A stretch of 64,000 bases of DNA from Dyadobacter frigoris (GCF_005280585.1 NZ_SZVO01000015.1:1-64000), one strand, 5' to 3'; positions 1-9,393 are shown, counted from the first letter of the stretch. Translations and numbers: made by a program. Notes: a model not told the origin generated them from the sequence alone.

Positions 1-1
1 G

Positions 2-277
2 CCTGATTTACAAAAAATTACTGCCGACAACGGTTATAAAATAACATTCATAGATTATGTAATCAAAGAGTATAAATGGGAGGTGGAAATTGCACAAAAA
101 CCAGAATCAGCACAAGGATTTATCCCTCAGAAAAATCGCTGGCAAGTAGAAAGATCGTTTGGATGGCTAAATTTTAAACGTCGACTATTTAGAGATGTTG
201 AGAAAACCGTAGAATCTGCTGAGGCAATGCTTGAAATTGCCTACTTATCCATTTTTTTGAATAGAATAACAAAATAA
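2..277 (+). CDS. IS5-family transposase, C-terminal part
   Basis: The reading frame is open from base 2, so the gene begins outside the window and only about 91 C-terminal residues are visible. A GTG at 83 is an internal codon, not a likely start. The segment RWQVERSFGWLNFKRRL followed by a run of hydrophobic and Arg/Lys residues is the C-terminal signature of IS5-group DDE transposases, where the Glu of VER is the third catalytic acid. It would catalyse cut-and-paste of its own element. The right terminal repeat of the element could not be recognised in the 80 bases before the katA terminator, so the boundary is unknown. Whether the copy is intact cannot be judged. Confidence 0.8.
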   Translation, partial: PDLQKITADNGYKITFIDYVIKEYKWEVEIAQKPESAQGFIPQKNRWQVERSFGWLNFKRRLFRDVEKTVESAEAMLEIAYLSIFLNRITK

Positions 278-349
278 GATCCCAAAACATACTCTAAGAA
301 TTTAGACAAATTACAAAATCTCTTTAATACAAAAATTTAATGCTTTTTT

Positions 350-389
350 AACAAAAAAATAAAGCCATACGAAAGTTCCGCATGGCTTT
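350..389 (-). terminator. Rho-independent terminator of katA
   Basis: AAAGCCAT (361-368) and ATGGCTTT (382-389) form a stem closing on a short loop. Read on the minus strand the stem is followed by a T-rich tract (plus-strand A tract 351-359). It lies about 30 bases past the katA stop codon, so it fits as the katA terminator. Confidence 0.75.
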
Positions 390-420
390 GTGCATTACAT
401 ATATATTCCTTTTATCAATC

Positions 421-1917
421 TTACTTTTTGTGCGCGAACATCTTTTCGTCTATTTCAATACCCAATCCTTGTGCAATACGAGCGCCCAATTCCGGATCAG
501 CACGAAAGAAATGACAAAGCTGGCGGTTTAAAATCAGCTCACGCTTTGGTCCGTTTACATTTTTCAATGAGCCCAGAAAATTGTTAACCTGAGTAGTTCT
601 TTCTTCTTCAGTAAACACTTTACGGAACAAATCGCCCGCTTGTGTATAATGATCGTTTTCTCCTTCACCATTACGATCATACCAATCTGCCACCAGAGAA
701 TTCATATTTTCGGCGGGTTCCTTGTAGCTATAATCGATTTCAACTTTATCAAAACTGTTTGGAAAATAATTGGGCGCTCCTCCGCCGTTTCCATCCAGAC
801 GCATCGCACCATCCCGCTGATAGTTGTTTGTCGCATATGGACAACGGTTTACAGGCAGTTGCTCATAATTTGCACCCAATCTGTAACGCTGCGCATCCGG
901 GTAAGAAAGCAAGCGTCCCTGCAACATTTTATCAGGAGAATAGCCGATTCCATCCACAACGTGTGCTGGTGCAAAAGCTGCCTGCTCAACCTCCGCAAAG
1001 AAATTTGACGGAATTTGATTTAATTCCAACGTCCCAACATCAATTAGAGGGAATTCTCCCTGCGGCCAGATTTTTGTAACATCAAATGGATTCCAACGGA
1101 AAGTCTGCGTTTCTTCCTCCGTCATCACCTGGATTTTCACATCCCATTTTGGAAAGTCACTGTTATCAATCGCGTCAACAAGATCCCGTTGCGCCCAATC
1201 CGCGTCCATTCCTTTCATCCTTGCGGCTTCAGAATCTGTGAAGTTTTTAATTTTCTGCAGTGTTTTGAAATGGAATTTCACAAAAACACGTTCGTTATCC
1301 GCATTGATCATAGAGAATGTATGGCTTCCAAATCCATGCATGTGACGATAGCTGTACGGCGTGCCCCGATCACTGAAAAGTATCATAACCTGGTGCAGAC
1401 TTTCCGGATTTAACGACCAGAAATCCCACATCATTGTGGCACTTTTACAGTTTGTACGTGGATCACGTTTCTGAGTATGGATAAAATCGCTGAATTTTTT
1501 TGGATCTTTGATAAAGAATACCGGTGTATTGTTACCAACAATATCCCAGTTTCCATCTTCCGTATAAAATTTTAAAGCAAAACCTCTTGGATCGCGTTCT
1601 GTATCCGCAGAACCTTTTTCACCTCCTACTGTCGAGAAACGCAGAAAAGTCTTAGTCTGCTTGCCAATTTCATTAAACAATTTGGCCTTAGTATATTTTG
1701 AAATATCATGTGTTACCGTAAATGTGCCATAGGCACCGGATCCTTTTGCATGTACCACGCGTTCCGGTATACGTTCGCGGTTAAAATGAGCCATTTTCTC
1801 ATGCAGAACGAAATCCTGCAATAAAATCGGGCCTCTTGGCCCAACGGTCTGACTATTTTCGTGTTCCGTGTAAGGTTTACCGGAAGCAGTTGTTAATCTT
1901 TTCTTATCGTCTGCCAT
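421..1917 (-). CDS. katA: Monofunctional haem catalase
   Basis: This 498-residue protein dismutates hydrogen peroxide to water and oxygen in the cytoplasm. It has the full small-subunit (clade 3) catalase fold. The catalytic His is His56 in RVVHAKGSGAYG, the distal Asn is Asn129 in GNNTPVFF, and the haem-ligand Tyr lies near residue 339 in SYPDAQRYRLG. Length is typical of the small-subunit class, and there is no signal peptide. The gene is divergent from oxyR with a 195-base shared promoter region, the classic arrangement for OxyR control. A hairpin terminator follows the stop. Open frames on the other strand across this gene are antisense shadows. Confidence 0.97.
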   Translation of the reverse strand: MADDKKRLTTASGKPYTEHENSQTVGPRGPILLQDFVLHEKMAHFNRERIPERVVHAKGSGAYGTFTVTHDISKYTKAKLFNEIGKQTKTFLRFSTVGGEKGSADTERDPRGFALKFYTEDGNWDIVGNNTPVFFIKDPKKFSDFIHTQKRDPRTNCKSATMMWDFWSLNPESLHQVMILFSDRGTPYSYRHMHGFGSHTFSMINADNERVFVKFHFKTLQKIKNFTDSEAARMKGMDADWAQRDLVDAIDNSDFPKWDVKIQVMTEEETQTFRWNPFDVTKIWPQGEFPLIDVGTLELNQIPSNFFAEVEQAAFAPAHVVDGIGYSPDKMLQGRLLSYPDAQRYRLGANYEQLPVNRCPYATNNYQRDGAMRLDGNGGGAPNYFPNSFDKVEIDYSYKEPAENMNSLVADWYDRNGEGENDHYTQAGDLFRKVFTEEERTTQVNNFLGSLKNVNGPKRELILNRQLCHFFRADPELGARIAQGLGIEIDEKMFAHKK

Positions 1918-2112
1918 ATTGATTCAGCTTAAAACTTTGGTTAGTAACCTCAGCGAAGAAGTATGTTACAAATTAAAGCCTTTCAAATACATAAATCAAA
2001 CTGATAATTTCTATCTTTACATAGATATGATTTATATATCGTTTCATATGAGTATCCAACCGCCAGTTATCAAAAACTGATTGTTGAGGTTAATAATTAG
2101 ACAAAACTTTTA
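1918..2112. promoter_or_regulatory. Divergent katA / oxyR promoter region
   Basis: This AT-rich 195-base gap separates the two divergent starts and must hold both promoters. An imperfect dyad is visible: ATATGA (2025-2030) and TCATAT (2044-2049), 13 bases apart, close to the oxyR side. It could be part of an OxyR site, but I cannot align it convincingly to the known OxyR consensus. No riboswitch-like structure is apparent. Confidence 0.45.
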
Positions 2113-3045
2113 ATGAATATTCAACAACTCGAATATATTGTGGCCGTTGATAATCATCGTCATTTCGTTCAGGCTTCGGAACATTGTAACGTTACCCAGC
2201 CGACTTTATCGATGATGATCAGGAAACTTGAAGATGAATTAAGCGTAAAAATTTTCGATCGTACCAAACAGCCCATTGTCCCGACTGGTATTGGCAGACT
2301 TATTATTGATCAGGCAAAAACAATACTTTTTGAAGCCCGCCAAATGACTGAAATCGCTAAACATTTTAACGGCGATTTATCAGGAGAACTTCGGATCGGT
2401 ATTATTCCTACGATTGCTCCGTATCTTCTACCCCATCTGGTACAGCCCTTTATTGAGAATTATCCAAGTATCCGGCTTCATGTTTCGGAGATGATCACAG
2501 AGCGGATTATTACGGAACTGAAACTGGGAAATCTTGACGTAGGCATCGTAGCATCACTTTCCGGAGACAGCGGGTTACAAGAAATCCCGTTATACAAGGA
2601 AATATTTTACGCTTATGTTTCTGAAAATACAGATTTGTACAGCAAAGAATATATTCTTCCCGGAGATATTGAACCGAATGAATTATGGCTTTTGGAAGAG
2701 GGGCATTGTTTCAGAACACAGATACAGCGCTTATGTGAATTAAGCCGCAGCAGCCAGTTTGGTAACAGCTTTCATTATCGTTCGGGAAGTATAGAAACCT
2801 TGATCCGTATGGTAGAAAAAAATGGAGGAATTACGATTCTTCCTGAGCTCGCCGTATTAGAATTATCAGAAGAAAGAAAAAAACATATCCGGCATTTTCA
2901 ATGGCCCGAACCTGCCCGGGAAGTATGTCTGGTTGTGAATCGTGAACAGGTAAAAACACGTTTGATCGACGCGCTTAAAACCGGTATCATGGATTATGTA
3001 CCAAAGGAAATTTATAACAAAAAAGTTGAAATGAGGGTTTTGTAA
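2113..3045 (+). CDS. oxyR: Peroxide-sensing LysR-type regulator OxyR
   Basis: This is a 310-residue LysR-family activator with an N-terminal winged HTH (about residues 1-60, LEYIVAVDNHRHFVQASEHCNVTQP) and a C-terminal substrate-binding-like sensor domain. The two redox cysteines of Escherichia coli OxyR are conserved at the same positions, Cys199 and Cys208, in GHCFRTQIQRLC. The protein should therefore form the peroxide-induced disulfide. It is divergent from katA, its usual target, and is followed after 29 bases by a D-lactate dehydrogenase gene on the same strand that may be co-transcribed. The ATG start matches the family's N-terminus. Confidence 0.95.
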   Translation: MNIQQLEYIVAVDNHRHFVQASEHCNVTQPTLSMMIRKLEDELSVKIFDRTKQPIVPTGIGRLIIDQAKTILFEARQMTEIAKHFNGDLSGELRIGIIPTIAPYLLPHLVQPFIENYPSIRLHVSEMITERIITELKLGNLDVGIVASLSGDSGLQEIPLYKEIFYAYVSENTDLYSKEYILPGDIEPNELWLLEEGHCFRTQIQRLCELSRSSQFGNSFHYRSGSIETLIRMVEKNGGITILPELAVLELSEERKKHIRHFQWPEPAREVCLVVNREQVKTRLIDALKTGIMDYVPKEIYNKKVEMRVL

Positions 3046-3074
3046 TAATTACATTTCTTTAAACAATCCTGATT

Positions 3075-4067
3075 ATGAAAGTCGCCTTTTTCAGTACCAA
3101 GTCATATGACAAAGAATATTTCAGCAGATTTAATTATGATAACTTTCATGAACTAACCTACTTTGAAGTTCCGCTAAATCATCAAACTGCAAGCTTAACA
3201 GTCGGCTTCGAGGCAGTTTGTGTATTTGTTAATGACATAATCGACGACAAAACAATTGAAATAATCAGTGCTAACGGAATAAAAGTAGTCGCACTGCGCT
3301 GTGCAGGTTTTAACAATGTGGATTTTAAAGCTGCGAAATCCACAAATCTTAAAGTAGTAAGAGTTCCAGCCTATTCACCGGAATCTGTCGCAGAACATGC
3401 AACGGCTTTAATTCTTACTTTAAACAGAAAAACACACAAGGCCTATAACCGTGTCAGGGAAGGGAATTTTTCTATTGAAAATCTGACTGGCTTTAATTTA
3501 TCCGGAAAAACGGTCGGTGTTATCGGGACAGGTTTGATTGGTGCGTCTTTTTGTAAAATAATGTTGGGCTTTGGCTGTAAAGTTTTGGCTTACGATATTC
3601 AGAAATCAGCAGATTTAATAACAAAAGGTGTTCAATATAAAAATCTGGATGACGTGTTGATTGAGAGTGACGTCATTTCCCTGCATTGCCCGCTTAATCC
3701 TGAAACTGCACATATTGTCAATGCCGGTTCTATTTCAAAAATGAAAAATGGTGTCATGCTGATCAATACCAGTCGCGGTGCTTTAATCAATGCACAAGAT
3801 GCCATTGAGGGTTTGAAAACAGGAAAAATCGGTTATCTCGGTATTGACGTTTATGAACAGGAAGCCGATCTTTTTTTCCAGGATCTTTCAGAAAGTGTTA
3901 TTCAGGATGATGTTATAGCAAGGCTGATTTCTTTTCCAAATGTATTAATCACCGGTCATCTGGGATTTTTCACAAAAGAAGCATTGGAAGAAATTGCGAC
4001 GATTACGCTTAATAATTTATCGGGTTTTGAAAGTGGACGAGAATTAGTAAATGAAATAAAAAGCTAA
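3075..4067 (+). CDS. ldhA: D-lactate dehydrogenase (2-hydroxyacid dehydrogenase)
   Basis: This 330-residue NAD-dependent D-2-hydroxyacid dehydrogenase would reduce pyruvate to D-lactate. The Rossmann motif G151-T-G-L-I-G156 is present, and the catalytic triad can be placed as Arg234 (NTSRGALIN), Glu263 (DVYEQEAD) and His295 (TGHLGFF). These are essentially the positions of E. coli LdhA. Length is normal and no export signal is seen. It lies 29 bases behind oxyR in the same direction, so transcription from the oxyR promoter is possible. A close alternative within the family is a different 2-keto-acid reductase, but the motifs fit LdhA best. Confidence 0.9.
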   Translation: MKVAFFSTKSYDKEYFSRFNYDNFHELTYFEVPLNHQTASLTVGFEAVCVFVNDIIDDKTIEIISANGIKVVALRCAGFNNVDFKAAKSTNLKVVRVPAYSPESVAEHATALILTLNRKTHKAYNRVREGNFSIENLTGFNLSGKTVGVIGTGLIGASFCKIMLGFGCKVLAYDIQKSADLITKGVQYKNLDDVLIESDVISLHCPLNPETAHIVNAGSISKMKNGVMLINTSRGALINAQDAIEGLKTGKIGYLGIDVYEQEADLFFQDLSESVIQDDVIARLISFPNVLITGHLGFFTKEALEEIATITLNNLSGFESGRELVNEIKS

Positions 4068-4115
4068 CGGCCATTTAAGAAAATATCACGAAAACGTTTA
4101 TCCAAATTTAATTAT

Positions 4116-4139
4116 GCTGAGCTAAAAAACTAACTCAGC
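4116..4139. terminator. Possible weak terminator between convergent ldhA and mtgA
   Basis: GCTGAG (4116-4121) and CTCAGC (4134-4139) form a short 6-bp stem with a 12-base A-rich loop between two convergent genes. There is no strong T tract on either strand, so it is only a candidate. Confidence 0.3.
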
Positions 4140-4146
4140 CATTATT

Positions 4147-4833
4147 TCACAAATCCGCAATATAATTCTGCCCGCCCAAATATTTCATTTGCCTCACAAT
4201 CTGATTTGTCCTTTTATTAACATATGCCGAAGGATTTTTGATGGAAAACCGAACCGGATTTGGCAATACTGCCGCAATTCTTGCGGCTTCGTAACGCGAT
4301 AAATTCTTTGCTGATTTTTTGTAGAACCGTTGAGAAGCGGCTTCAACGCCAAATGTCATTTTTCCCATTTCAGCAACATTGAGATATACCTCCAGAATCC
4401 GCTGTTTATCCCATATCAATTCAATTAAAACGGTAAAGTAAACTTCTAATCCTTTCCTGATATAACTTCTGCCATGCCATAAAAAAACATTTTTGGCCAC
4501 TTGTTGAGAAATTGTACTTGCTCCACGGGCACGTTTGCGTTTTTCAGTCATGGCGTCATAAATTTCATCAAAGTCAAATCCCCAGTGATTTGGGAAATTC
4601 TGGTCTTCGGATGCAACTACGGCTAGCGCTACCTCTTTTGAAATATTGTCATAAGATTCCCAGTCCTTGTAAATCTCCGTGTTTTCATCAGCACGGAACG
4701 CGTCGATCTTCCGGGATATCATAAAAGGTGTTATCCAAACAGGAACAAATTTTAAAACCACAACCCAAATGATGGAAATAGCAAAGAAGTAAATAAGAAA
4801 TTTAAACGCATATAACAGAAAACGGCGGAGCAT
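4147..4833 (-). CDS. mtgA: Monofunctional peptidoglycan glycosyltransferase
   Basis: This 228-residue GT51 protein polymerises glycan strands from lipid II at the periplasmic face of the inner membrane. It has one N-terminal membrane anchor (about residues 7-29) and then the transglycosylase motifs: the catalytic Glu76 in ASEDQNFPNHWGFD, RGASTISQQVAKN, and KQRILEVYLNVAEMG with the second Glu. It has no transpeptidase domain, and its length matches MtgA. It is convergent with ldhA, and its start is divergent from the DUF2851 gene across a 134-base gap. Confidence 0.95.
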   Translation of the reverse strand: MLRRFLLYAFKFLIYFFAISIIWVVVLKFVPVWITPFMISRKIDAFRADENTEIYKDWESYDNISKEVALAVVASEDQNFPNHWGFDFDEIYDAMTEKRKRARGASTISQQVAKNVFLWHGRSYIRKGLEVYFTVLIELIWDKQRILEVYLNVAEMGKMTFGVEAASQRFYKKSAKNLSRYEAARIAAVLPNPVRFSIKNPSAYVNKRTNQIVRQMKYLGGQNYIADL

Positions 4834-4967
4834 ACAATAATTATTTCCTCAGGATAAGAAACCAAACCAATAAAAACACGTACAAAGAACAGAACTATTC
4901 AGGTTTGGACAAAGAATATTGATCCTGAAACAGGATATTTTTTCAACACACGCTATCAGTTAAGACT

Positions 4968-6278
4968 ATGAATGAAGATCTGCTGGGTTTTATATGGCAA
5001 TTTCAATATTTTGATGCCGTAAACCTGAAAACCGAAGAAGGCGAAACGATTCAGATAATTCGTACAGGCCATAAAAACACAAATGCCGGTCCGGATTTTT
5101 CTAATAGCAGAATCCGGATTGATGGGGTTGAATGGATAGGTTCCGTTGAAATTCATACCAAATCGTCAGACTGGCTTCTGCATCAGCACAGTGGAGATGG
5201 TGCCTATGAAAGTGTGATCATGCATGTTGTCTGGGAAAATGATATTCCTATTTTCAGGCCGGATAAAACTTTGCTTCCTGTCTTATCCCTCAAAGGTCTT
5301 GTGAGGCTTTCCATTCTTGAGAGATATGCATCGCTAATGAACGTTCAGGAATTCTATGCGAGTCCCGGAATTCCTTGTCAGGAACAATTTCCCATCATTA
5401 ATGAATTACAGAAATTCTCCATGCTCGACAGGGTCTTACTGGAAAGACTGGATAAAAAGGCATCCAAAGTGCTGGAATTATATCATGCGAATCAACAGGA
5501 TTGGGAAGAAACCACTTACCAATGGCTCGGACAACATTTTGGATTTAAACTGAATGATCCGGCATTTTTGCGCCTTACCCAAATCATTCCATTGAAAATA
5601 TTACAAAAACACCGCAGCCAGTTTATACAGTTGGAAGCACTTCTTTTTGGAACTGCCGGATTAATTCCGAACAAAGCGGACGATGAAAACCCGGAAGACT
5701 TATACATTGAAACGCTTCGAAGAGAATACCAGTTTTTATCAAACAAGTATGGAACTTCGTATTTACAGATGAACACCCACGAATTCAAATTTTTACGTTT
5801 GCGGCCAGCTGGATTTCCTACGATCCGGATTTCCCAGTTTGCAGATCTGATCACCAAAAATGGCAATTTATTCTCATCGATTATCTCAGCCAAAAATGTA
5901 CAATCACTCCATCGTTTGTTTAATTTAAAACAATCTGACTACTGGATGCACCATTTCCAATTTGGCAAGTTATCCAAATCACAAGTTCCAGTCATGGGAA
6001 AAGATGCTGTCAATCTTTTGATTATCAATGCAGTGGTTCCGCTTTTGGTAGCTTATTCGAAACAACGGCAGCAACCGGATTATTTGGATAAGGCGCTGAA
6101 TTGGCTCTCCGAAATCCCGGCAGAAAATAACCGTATCACAAGAGAATGGGAAACACTAGGAATGAAAGTAAAAACGGCCGCCGATTCTCAGTCACTTATT
6201 GAATGGTACAATCATTATTGCACCAACAAAAAATGCCTGGAGTGCACCGTGGGCGCAGCTTTGGTTCGTTCAACCTAA
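4968..6278 (+). CDS. DUF2851 family protein
   Basis: This 436-residue soluble protein has the DUF2851 signature seen throughout Bacteroidota: an N-terminal block with NAGPDFSNSRIRIDG, GSVEIHTKSSDW and a following H-rich stretch, then a long helical region. The N-terminal block resembles a nuclease-like fold in family descriptions, but no biochemical role is established as far as I know. The end of the gene carries a Cys cluster (CTNKKCLECTVG), which could bind a metal. It has no signal peptide. It is divergent from mtgA and overlaps the next convergent gene by 4 bases at the stop codons. Confidence 0.85.
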   Translation: MNEDLLGFIWQFQYFDAVNLKTEEGETIQIIRTGHKNTNAGPDFSNSRIRIDGVEWIGSVEIHTKSSDWLLHQHSGDGAYESVIMHVVWENDIPIFRPDKTLLPVLSLKGLVRLSILERYASLMNVQEFYASPGIPCQEQFPIINELQKFSMLDRVLLERLDKKASKVLELYHANQQDWEETTYQWLGQHFGFKLNDPAFLRLTQIIPLKILQKHRSQFIQLEALLFGTAGLIPNKADDENPEDLYIETLRREYQFLSNKYGTSYLQMNTHEFKFLRLRPAGFPTIRISQFADLITKNGNLFSSIISAKNVQSLHRLFNLKQSDYWMHHFQFGKLSKSQVPVMGKDAVNLLIINAVVPLLVAYSKQRQQPDYLDKALNWLSEIPAENNRITREWETLGMKVKTAADSQSLIEWYNHYCTNKKCLECTVGAALVRST

Positions 6279-6475
6279 ACTCTGCTGATTAAATTTACTC
6301 CCGTAAGCAGAAAAACCGAACCAACTAAAAACGGAACAACAGATTCCCATTTGGAAACGGTAAGACCTAAAACCGGTTTTTCAGAAAGAAATGCGACACA
6401 GGCAAACAACAAAACAGCAATTCCCAATAAGGTCAGAAGTGCTCCGAAAAAACGTTTAAACTGCGTACTTTCCAT
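6275..6475 (-). CDS. Small two-TM membrane protein, unknown function
   Basis: This 66-residue protein has two hydrophobic segments (about residues 9-29 and 45-63) separated by a short polar loop with a Trp, so it is probably a small inner-membrane hairpin. I do not recognise a family. The ATG start and stop are clean, and its stop codon overlaps the convergent DUF2851 gene by 4 bases. It sits about 100 bases downstream of the tRNA nucleotidyltransferase start on the opposite side of a short gap. A longer opposite-strand frame covering it runs into the cca gene and looks like an antisense artefact. Confidence 0.6.
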   Translation of the reverse strand: MESTQFKRFFGALLTLLGIAVLLFACVAFLSEKPVLGLTVSKWESVVPFLVGSVFLLTGVNLISRV

Positions 6476-6574
6476 TTTAATAGTTATGAAGGATTTTTGT
6501 TTGATTTATTTCAGGTATGCAAAAATAGAGAATACAACAATTTATTCAATGTGCCTCTGGAATATAAAAGTGGA

Positions 6575-7990
6575 TTACTGCACTGTTAAACCCATTTTTT
6601 TACCTTCTTCCACCATAAAAGCATATGCCTGTTCATATTCGTTTGGAATAATGCCTTCCAGAATTGCTTCACGAATAATTTCTTTCATCACGCCAACTTC
6701 ACGTGATGGTTTTAGTCCAAAAGTTTCAATGATTATTTCTCCGGTAATAACGGGCTGGAAACTTCTCAGTTTGTCGCGCTCTTCCAGGTCTTTCAGTTTT
6801 TGTTCAACAATATCAAAATTATGAAGAAACTTTTTCACTTTATCCGGATTTTTGGAGGTTATATCCGCCCGGCACAATTTCATTAATGCTTCAATATCCT
6901 CTCCGGCTTCTACCAAAAGTCGCCTCATCGCTGAATCAGTAATCTCTTCCCGCGACAATACAATCGGACGCAAATGCAGTCTGACCAGTTTTTTGACAAA
7001 ACGCATTTTTTCATTCTGCGGCAATTTCATCCGGCGAAAAATCACCGGAACCATTCTTGCTCCGATTTCTTCATGGTTATGAAACGACCAGCCTATTCTT
7101 TTATCGAAACGCTTGGTTGCAGGTTTCGCGATATCATGTAAAATTGCCGCCCAGCGCAACCAGAGATCATCCGTATTTTCTGAAACATTGTCCAGAACCT
7201 GTAATGTGTGATAGAAATTATCTTTATGCCCTTTTCCGTCAATCGTTTCAACACCAAGCAATTCTATCATTTCCGGAAAAATAATTGCTAAAAGTCCGGC
7301 ATGATATAGCAATTTAAAACCATAGGAAGGAACCGGCGACAGAATAATTTTATTAAGTTCATCCGAAACGCGCTCCATGGACACAATACTGATGCGGTCT
7401 TTCATGCTGATAATCGCATCAAAAGTATCCGGCTCAATATCAAAATTCAGTTGTGAGGCAAAACGAATGGCGCGCATCATCCGCAGCGGATCATCGGAAA
7501 ACGTAATTCCTGGCTCCAAAGGTGTACGAATTATTTTTTTACGAAGGTCCCGCATACCTTCAAATGGATCGACAAGTTCGCCAAAATTGCTTCGGCTCAA
7601 ACTTATTCCCATCGCATTGATTGTAAAATCCCGACGGTTCTGATCGTCTTTTAATGTGCCATCCTCTACCGCAGGTTTACGGGAATCGGGGCTGTATGAC
7701 TCTTTTCTGGCACCCACAAATTCTACTTCCAGATCGCCCTGCCGGATTTGTGCCGTTCCAAATGTTTTGAAAATGCTTACGTGTACATCCGGCCCAAGTT
7801 GCTGTGCAACAAGCTCTGCCAGCTCTATTCCGCTTCCGATGGAAACGATATCAATATCTTTACTTGGTCTTTTCAGTATCAGGTCGCGTACGAAACCGCC
7901 AATTATATATGCTTCAACACCCAGCTCTGACGAAGCCTGGGCTACAATTTCCAGTATCGGGTAATTTATTAACTGCTCTTTAAAATTCAT
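6575..7990 (-). CDS. cca: tRNA nucleotidyltransferase (CCA-adding) with HD domain
   Basis: This 471-residue class II nucleotidyltransferase adds or repairs the 3' CCA of tRNA using CTP and ATP. The head domain shows GGFVRDLILKRPSKDIDIV, with the paired metal-binding acids at Asp45 and Asp47, and then RRDFTINAMG. An RNA-binding middle region follows, and then an HD domain (HDIAKPATKR) that in homologues has phosphohydrolase activity. Length and order match bacterial CCA enzymes with HD domains. Its ATG is preceded by a 236-base divergent gap to the GDPD gene. Confidence 0.93.
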   Translation of the reverse strand: MNFKEQLINYPILEIVAQASSELGVEAYIIGGFVRDLILKRPSKDIDIVSIGSGIELAELVAQQLGPDVHVSIFKTFGTAQIRQGDLEVEFVGARKESYSPDSRKPAVEDGTLKDDQNRRDFTINAMGISLSRSNFGELVDPFEGMRDLRKKIIRTPLEPGITFSDDPLRMMRAIRFASQLNFDIEPDTFDAIISMKDRISIVSMERVSDELNKIILSPVPSYGFKLLYHAGLLAIIFPEMIELLGVETIDGKGHKDNFYHTLQVLDNVSENTDDLWLRWAAILHDIAKPATKRFDKRIGWSFHNHEEIGARMVPVIFRRMKLPQNEKMRFVKKLVRLHLRPIVLSREEITDSAMRRLLVEAGEDIEALMKLCRADITSKNPDKVKKFLHNFDIVEQKLKDLEERDKLRSFQPVITGEIIIETFGLKPSREVGVMKEIIREAILEGIIPNEYEQAYAFMVEEGKKMGLTVQ

Positions 7991-8226
7991 GCCGCAAAGG
8001 TAAGGAATTCTTGTTCTTTACATTTACGACGAATTTAACGTCTTCTTAAAATTAATACCAATATAAATTTCTATTCTTCGTTACTGAACATTCAGGTTGG
8101 TACAAAAAGCTTTAAATCTTTACATTTACTTTACATAAAAATCGCAAGGAAATCAGAATTTTAGCTGATTTTTGGTCCAAAACATATCCTGATCCTGATC
8201 CTGAACTGTTAATAATACTTTTCAAA
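7991..8226. other. Divergent intergenic region cca / GDPD
   Basis: This AT-rich 236-base gap lies between two divergent starts and must hold both promoters. I see no convincing small gene, hairpin or named regulatory element in it. Confidence 0.3.
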
Positions 8227-9033
8227 ATGAAATTTTCTCTTTCCTGCTTTTCCCGATCCATACCTGCACTTTTATTCTTTATCAATTTGACGGTAAATGC
8301 TCAAAATAATACGATCCATCTCATTGCACACAGAGGAGGCGTTGTTGACAGCACATTTACAGAAAATGGGTTACCGGCTTTGGAAAAGGCGATGGAAAAT
8401 AAATACGCCATGATTGAAACTGATATGCGTGTCACGAAAGATGGCGTACTGATCGCAAACCATGACGCGGATTTTGAAAGATATTATGGCATAAAAGAAA
8501 AAGTTACCGATATGAACTGGGCGGATATTCAAAAGCTATCCAGCAAACCAGACGGAAATACTCCATTAAAACTGGAAACAGTTTTTCAATTTTGCAGCAA
8601 AAATCACATGAATGTAATGCTGGATAATAAAATTGAAGGCCTGGATACCGCGTTATTTAACCAATTACTGGTATTACTCGATAAATATAATTTACGGGAA
8701 AAAGCCCTGATGATTGGTACAGATGCTTCTACTGAATTTTTCACTGGCAAAATAAAACTTAGCTGTACAAGAAAACAGCTTGAAGAGAACAAAGCCAGAC
8801 AAGATTACAAACCCAATCATTATTTCTTATTTGAACGTCCCTCAAAGATGACGCAAAACGATGTTAACTGGACGAAGAATAATGGAATACTAACTGTTGC
8901 GGCTATTAATAAATACCACTACAAAAATTCGGCGAATATGTACCAGCAAGCGAAAGACGATTGCAGCCAAATGATGTCTTTTGGAGTAAAATATTTTCAG
9001 ATTGATTCTGAATTTTCAGCCTTTCTTAAATGA
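8227..9033 (+). CDS. Exported glycerophosphodiester phosphodiesterase
   Basis: This 268-residue protein has a Sec signal peptide (about residues 1-25, ending in VNAQ) and a GDPD TIM-barrel domain. His35 in HLIAHRGG, Glu64 and Asp66 in IETDMRV, and His79 in ANHD are the usual metal and catalytic residues. It would hydrolyse glycerophosphodiesters to glycerol-3-phosphate and an alcohol in the periplasm, serving phospholipid or teichoic-type phosphate turnover. It looks monocistronic. An opposite-strand 62-codon frame inside it is a shadow. Confidence 0.88.
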   Translation: MKFSLSCFSRSIPALLFFINLTVNAQNNTIHLIAHRGGVVDSTFTENGLPALEKAMENKYAMIETDMRVTKDGVLIANHDADFERYYGIKEKVTDMNWADIQKLSSKPDGNTPLKLETVFQFCSKNHMNVMLDNKIEGLDTALFNQLLVLLDKYNLREKALMIGTDASTEFFTGKIKLSCTRKQLEENKARQDYKPNHYFLFERPSKMTQNDVNWTKNNGILTVAAINKYHYKNSANMYQQAKDDCSQMMSFGVKYFQIDSEFSAFLK

Positions 9034-9049
9034 ACAGAGAAAATGGACA

Positions 9050-9214
9050 TCACCAAACCCACTGAGATTTCATATTTGCCTTTTGAAAAAGCGACCCGGA
9101 CAATAACATAATAGCCAAATGAACAGGCCCCAAAAGAACTGTGGTAATGATCAATGCGGCCAACAAGACTATTCCGATAAGTGTACGTATTAAAAACTCA
9201 GTAAAGATGATCAT
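9050..9214 (-). CDS. Small membrane protein (54 residues), unknown function
   Basis: A minus-strand ATG at 9214 opens a 54-codon frame that ends in TGA at 9050. The product begins MIIFTEFLIRTLIGIVLLAA, continues with more hydrophobic residues (ALIITTVLLGPVHLAIMLLS) and ends in a short polar tail with KSQWVW. That gives one long or two short membrane segments. The amphipathic start, charge placement and clean stop look coding. No family is recognised. It is convergent with the GDPD gene. Confidence 0.45.
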   Translation of the reverse strand: MIIFTEFLIRTLIGIVLLAALIITTVLLGPVHLAIMLLSGSLFQKANMKSQWVW

Positions 9215-9393
9215 GCTAATAGAAAGGATTTACCGTGAAAATTTGGCAATTGTGACATAATAAGCCACATATGTACATATACGATTATTTTATAGGATTA
9301 GATCGAGGAGGAGTTAGCGTAAATCAAAATTAGTCTAAAAATTATTGAAATAGTAACTTTAAGAATATATAATAACGAAGAGTAAAACAAAGA

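Noticed and set aside
640..1413. Several plus-strand frames across katA
   Set aside because: They are antisense shadows of the catalase.
6351..6824. A 157-codon plus-strand frame
   Set aside because: It is antisense to the small membrane gene and cca and has no domain. The minus-strand genes carry clear family motifs.
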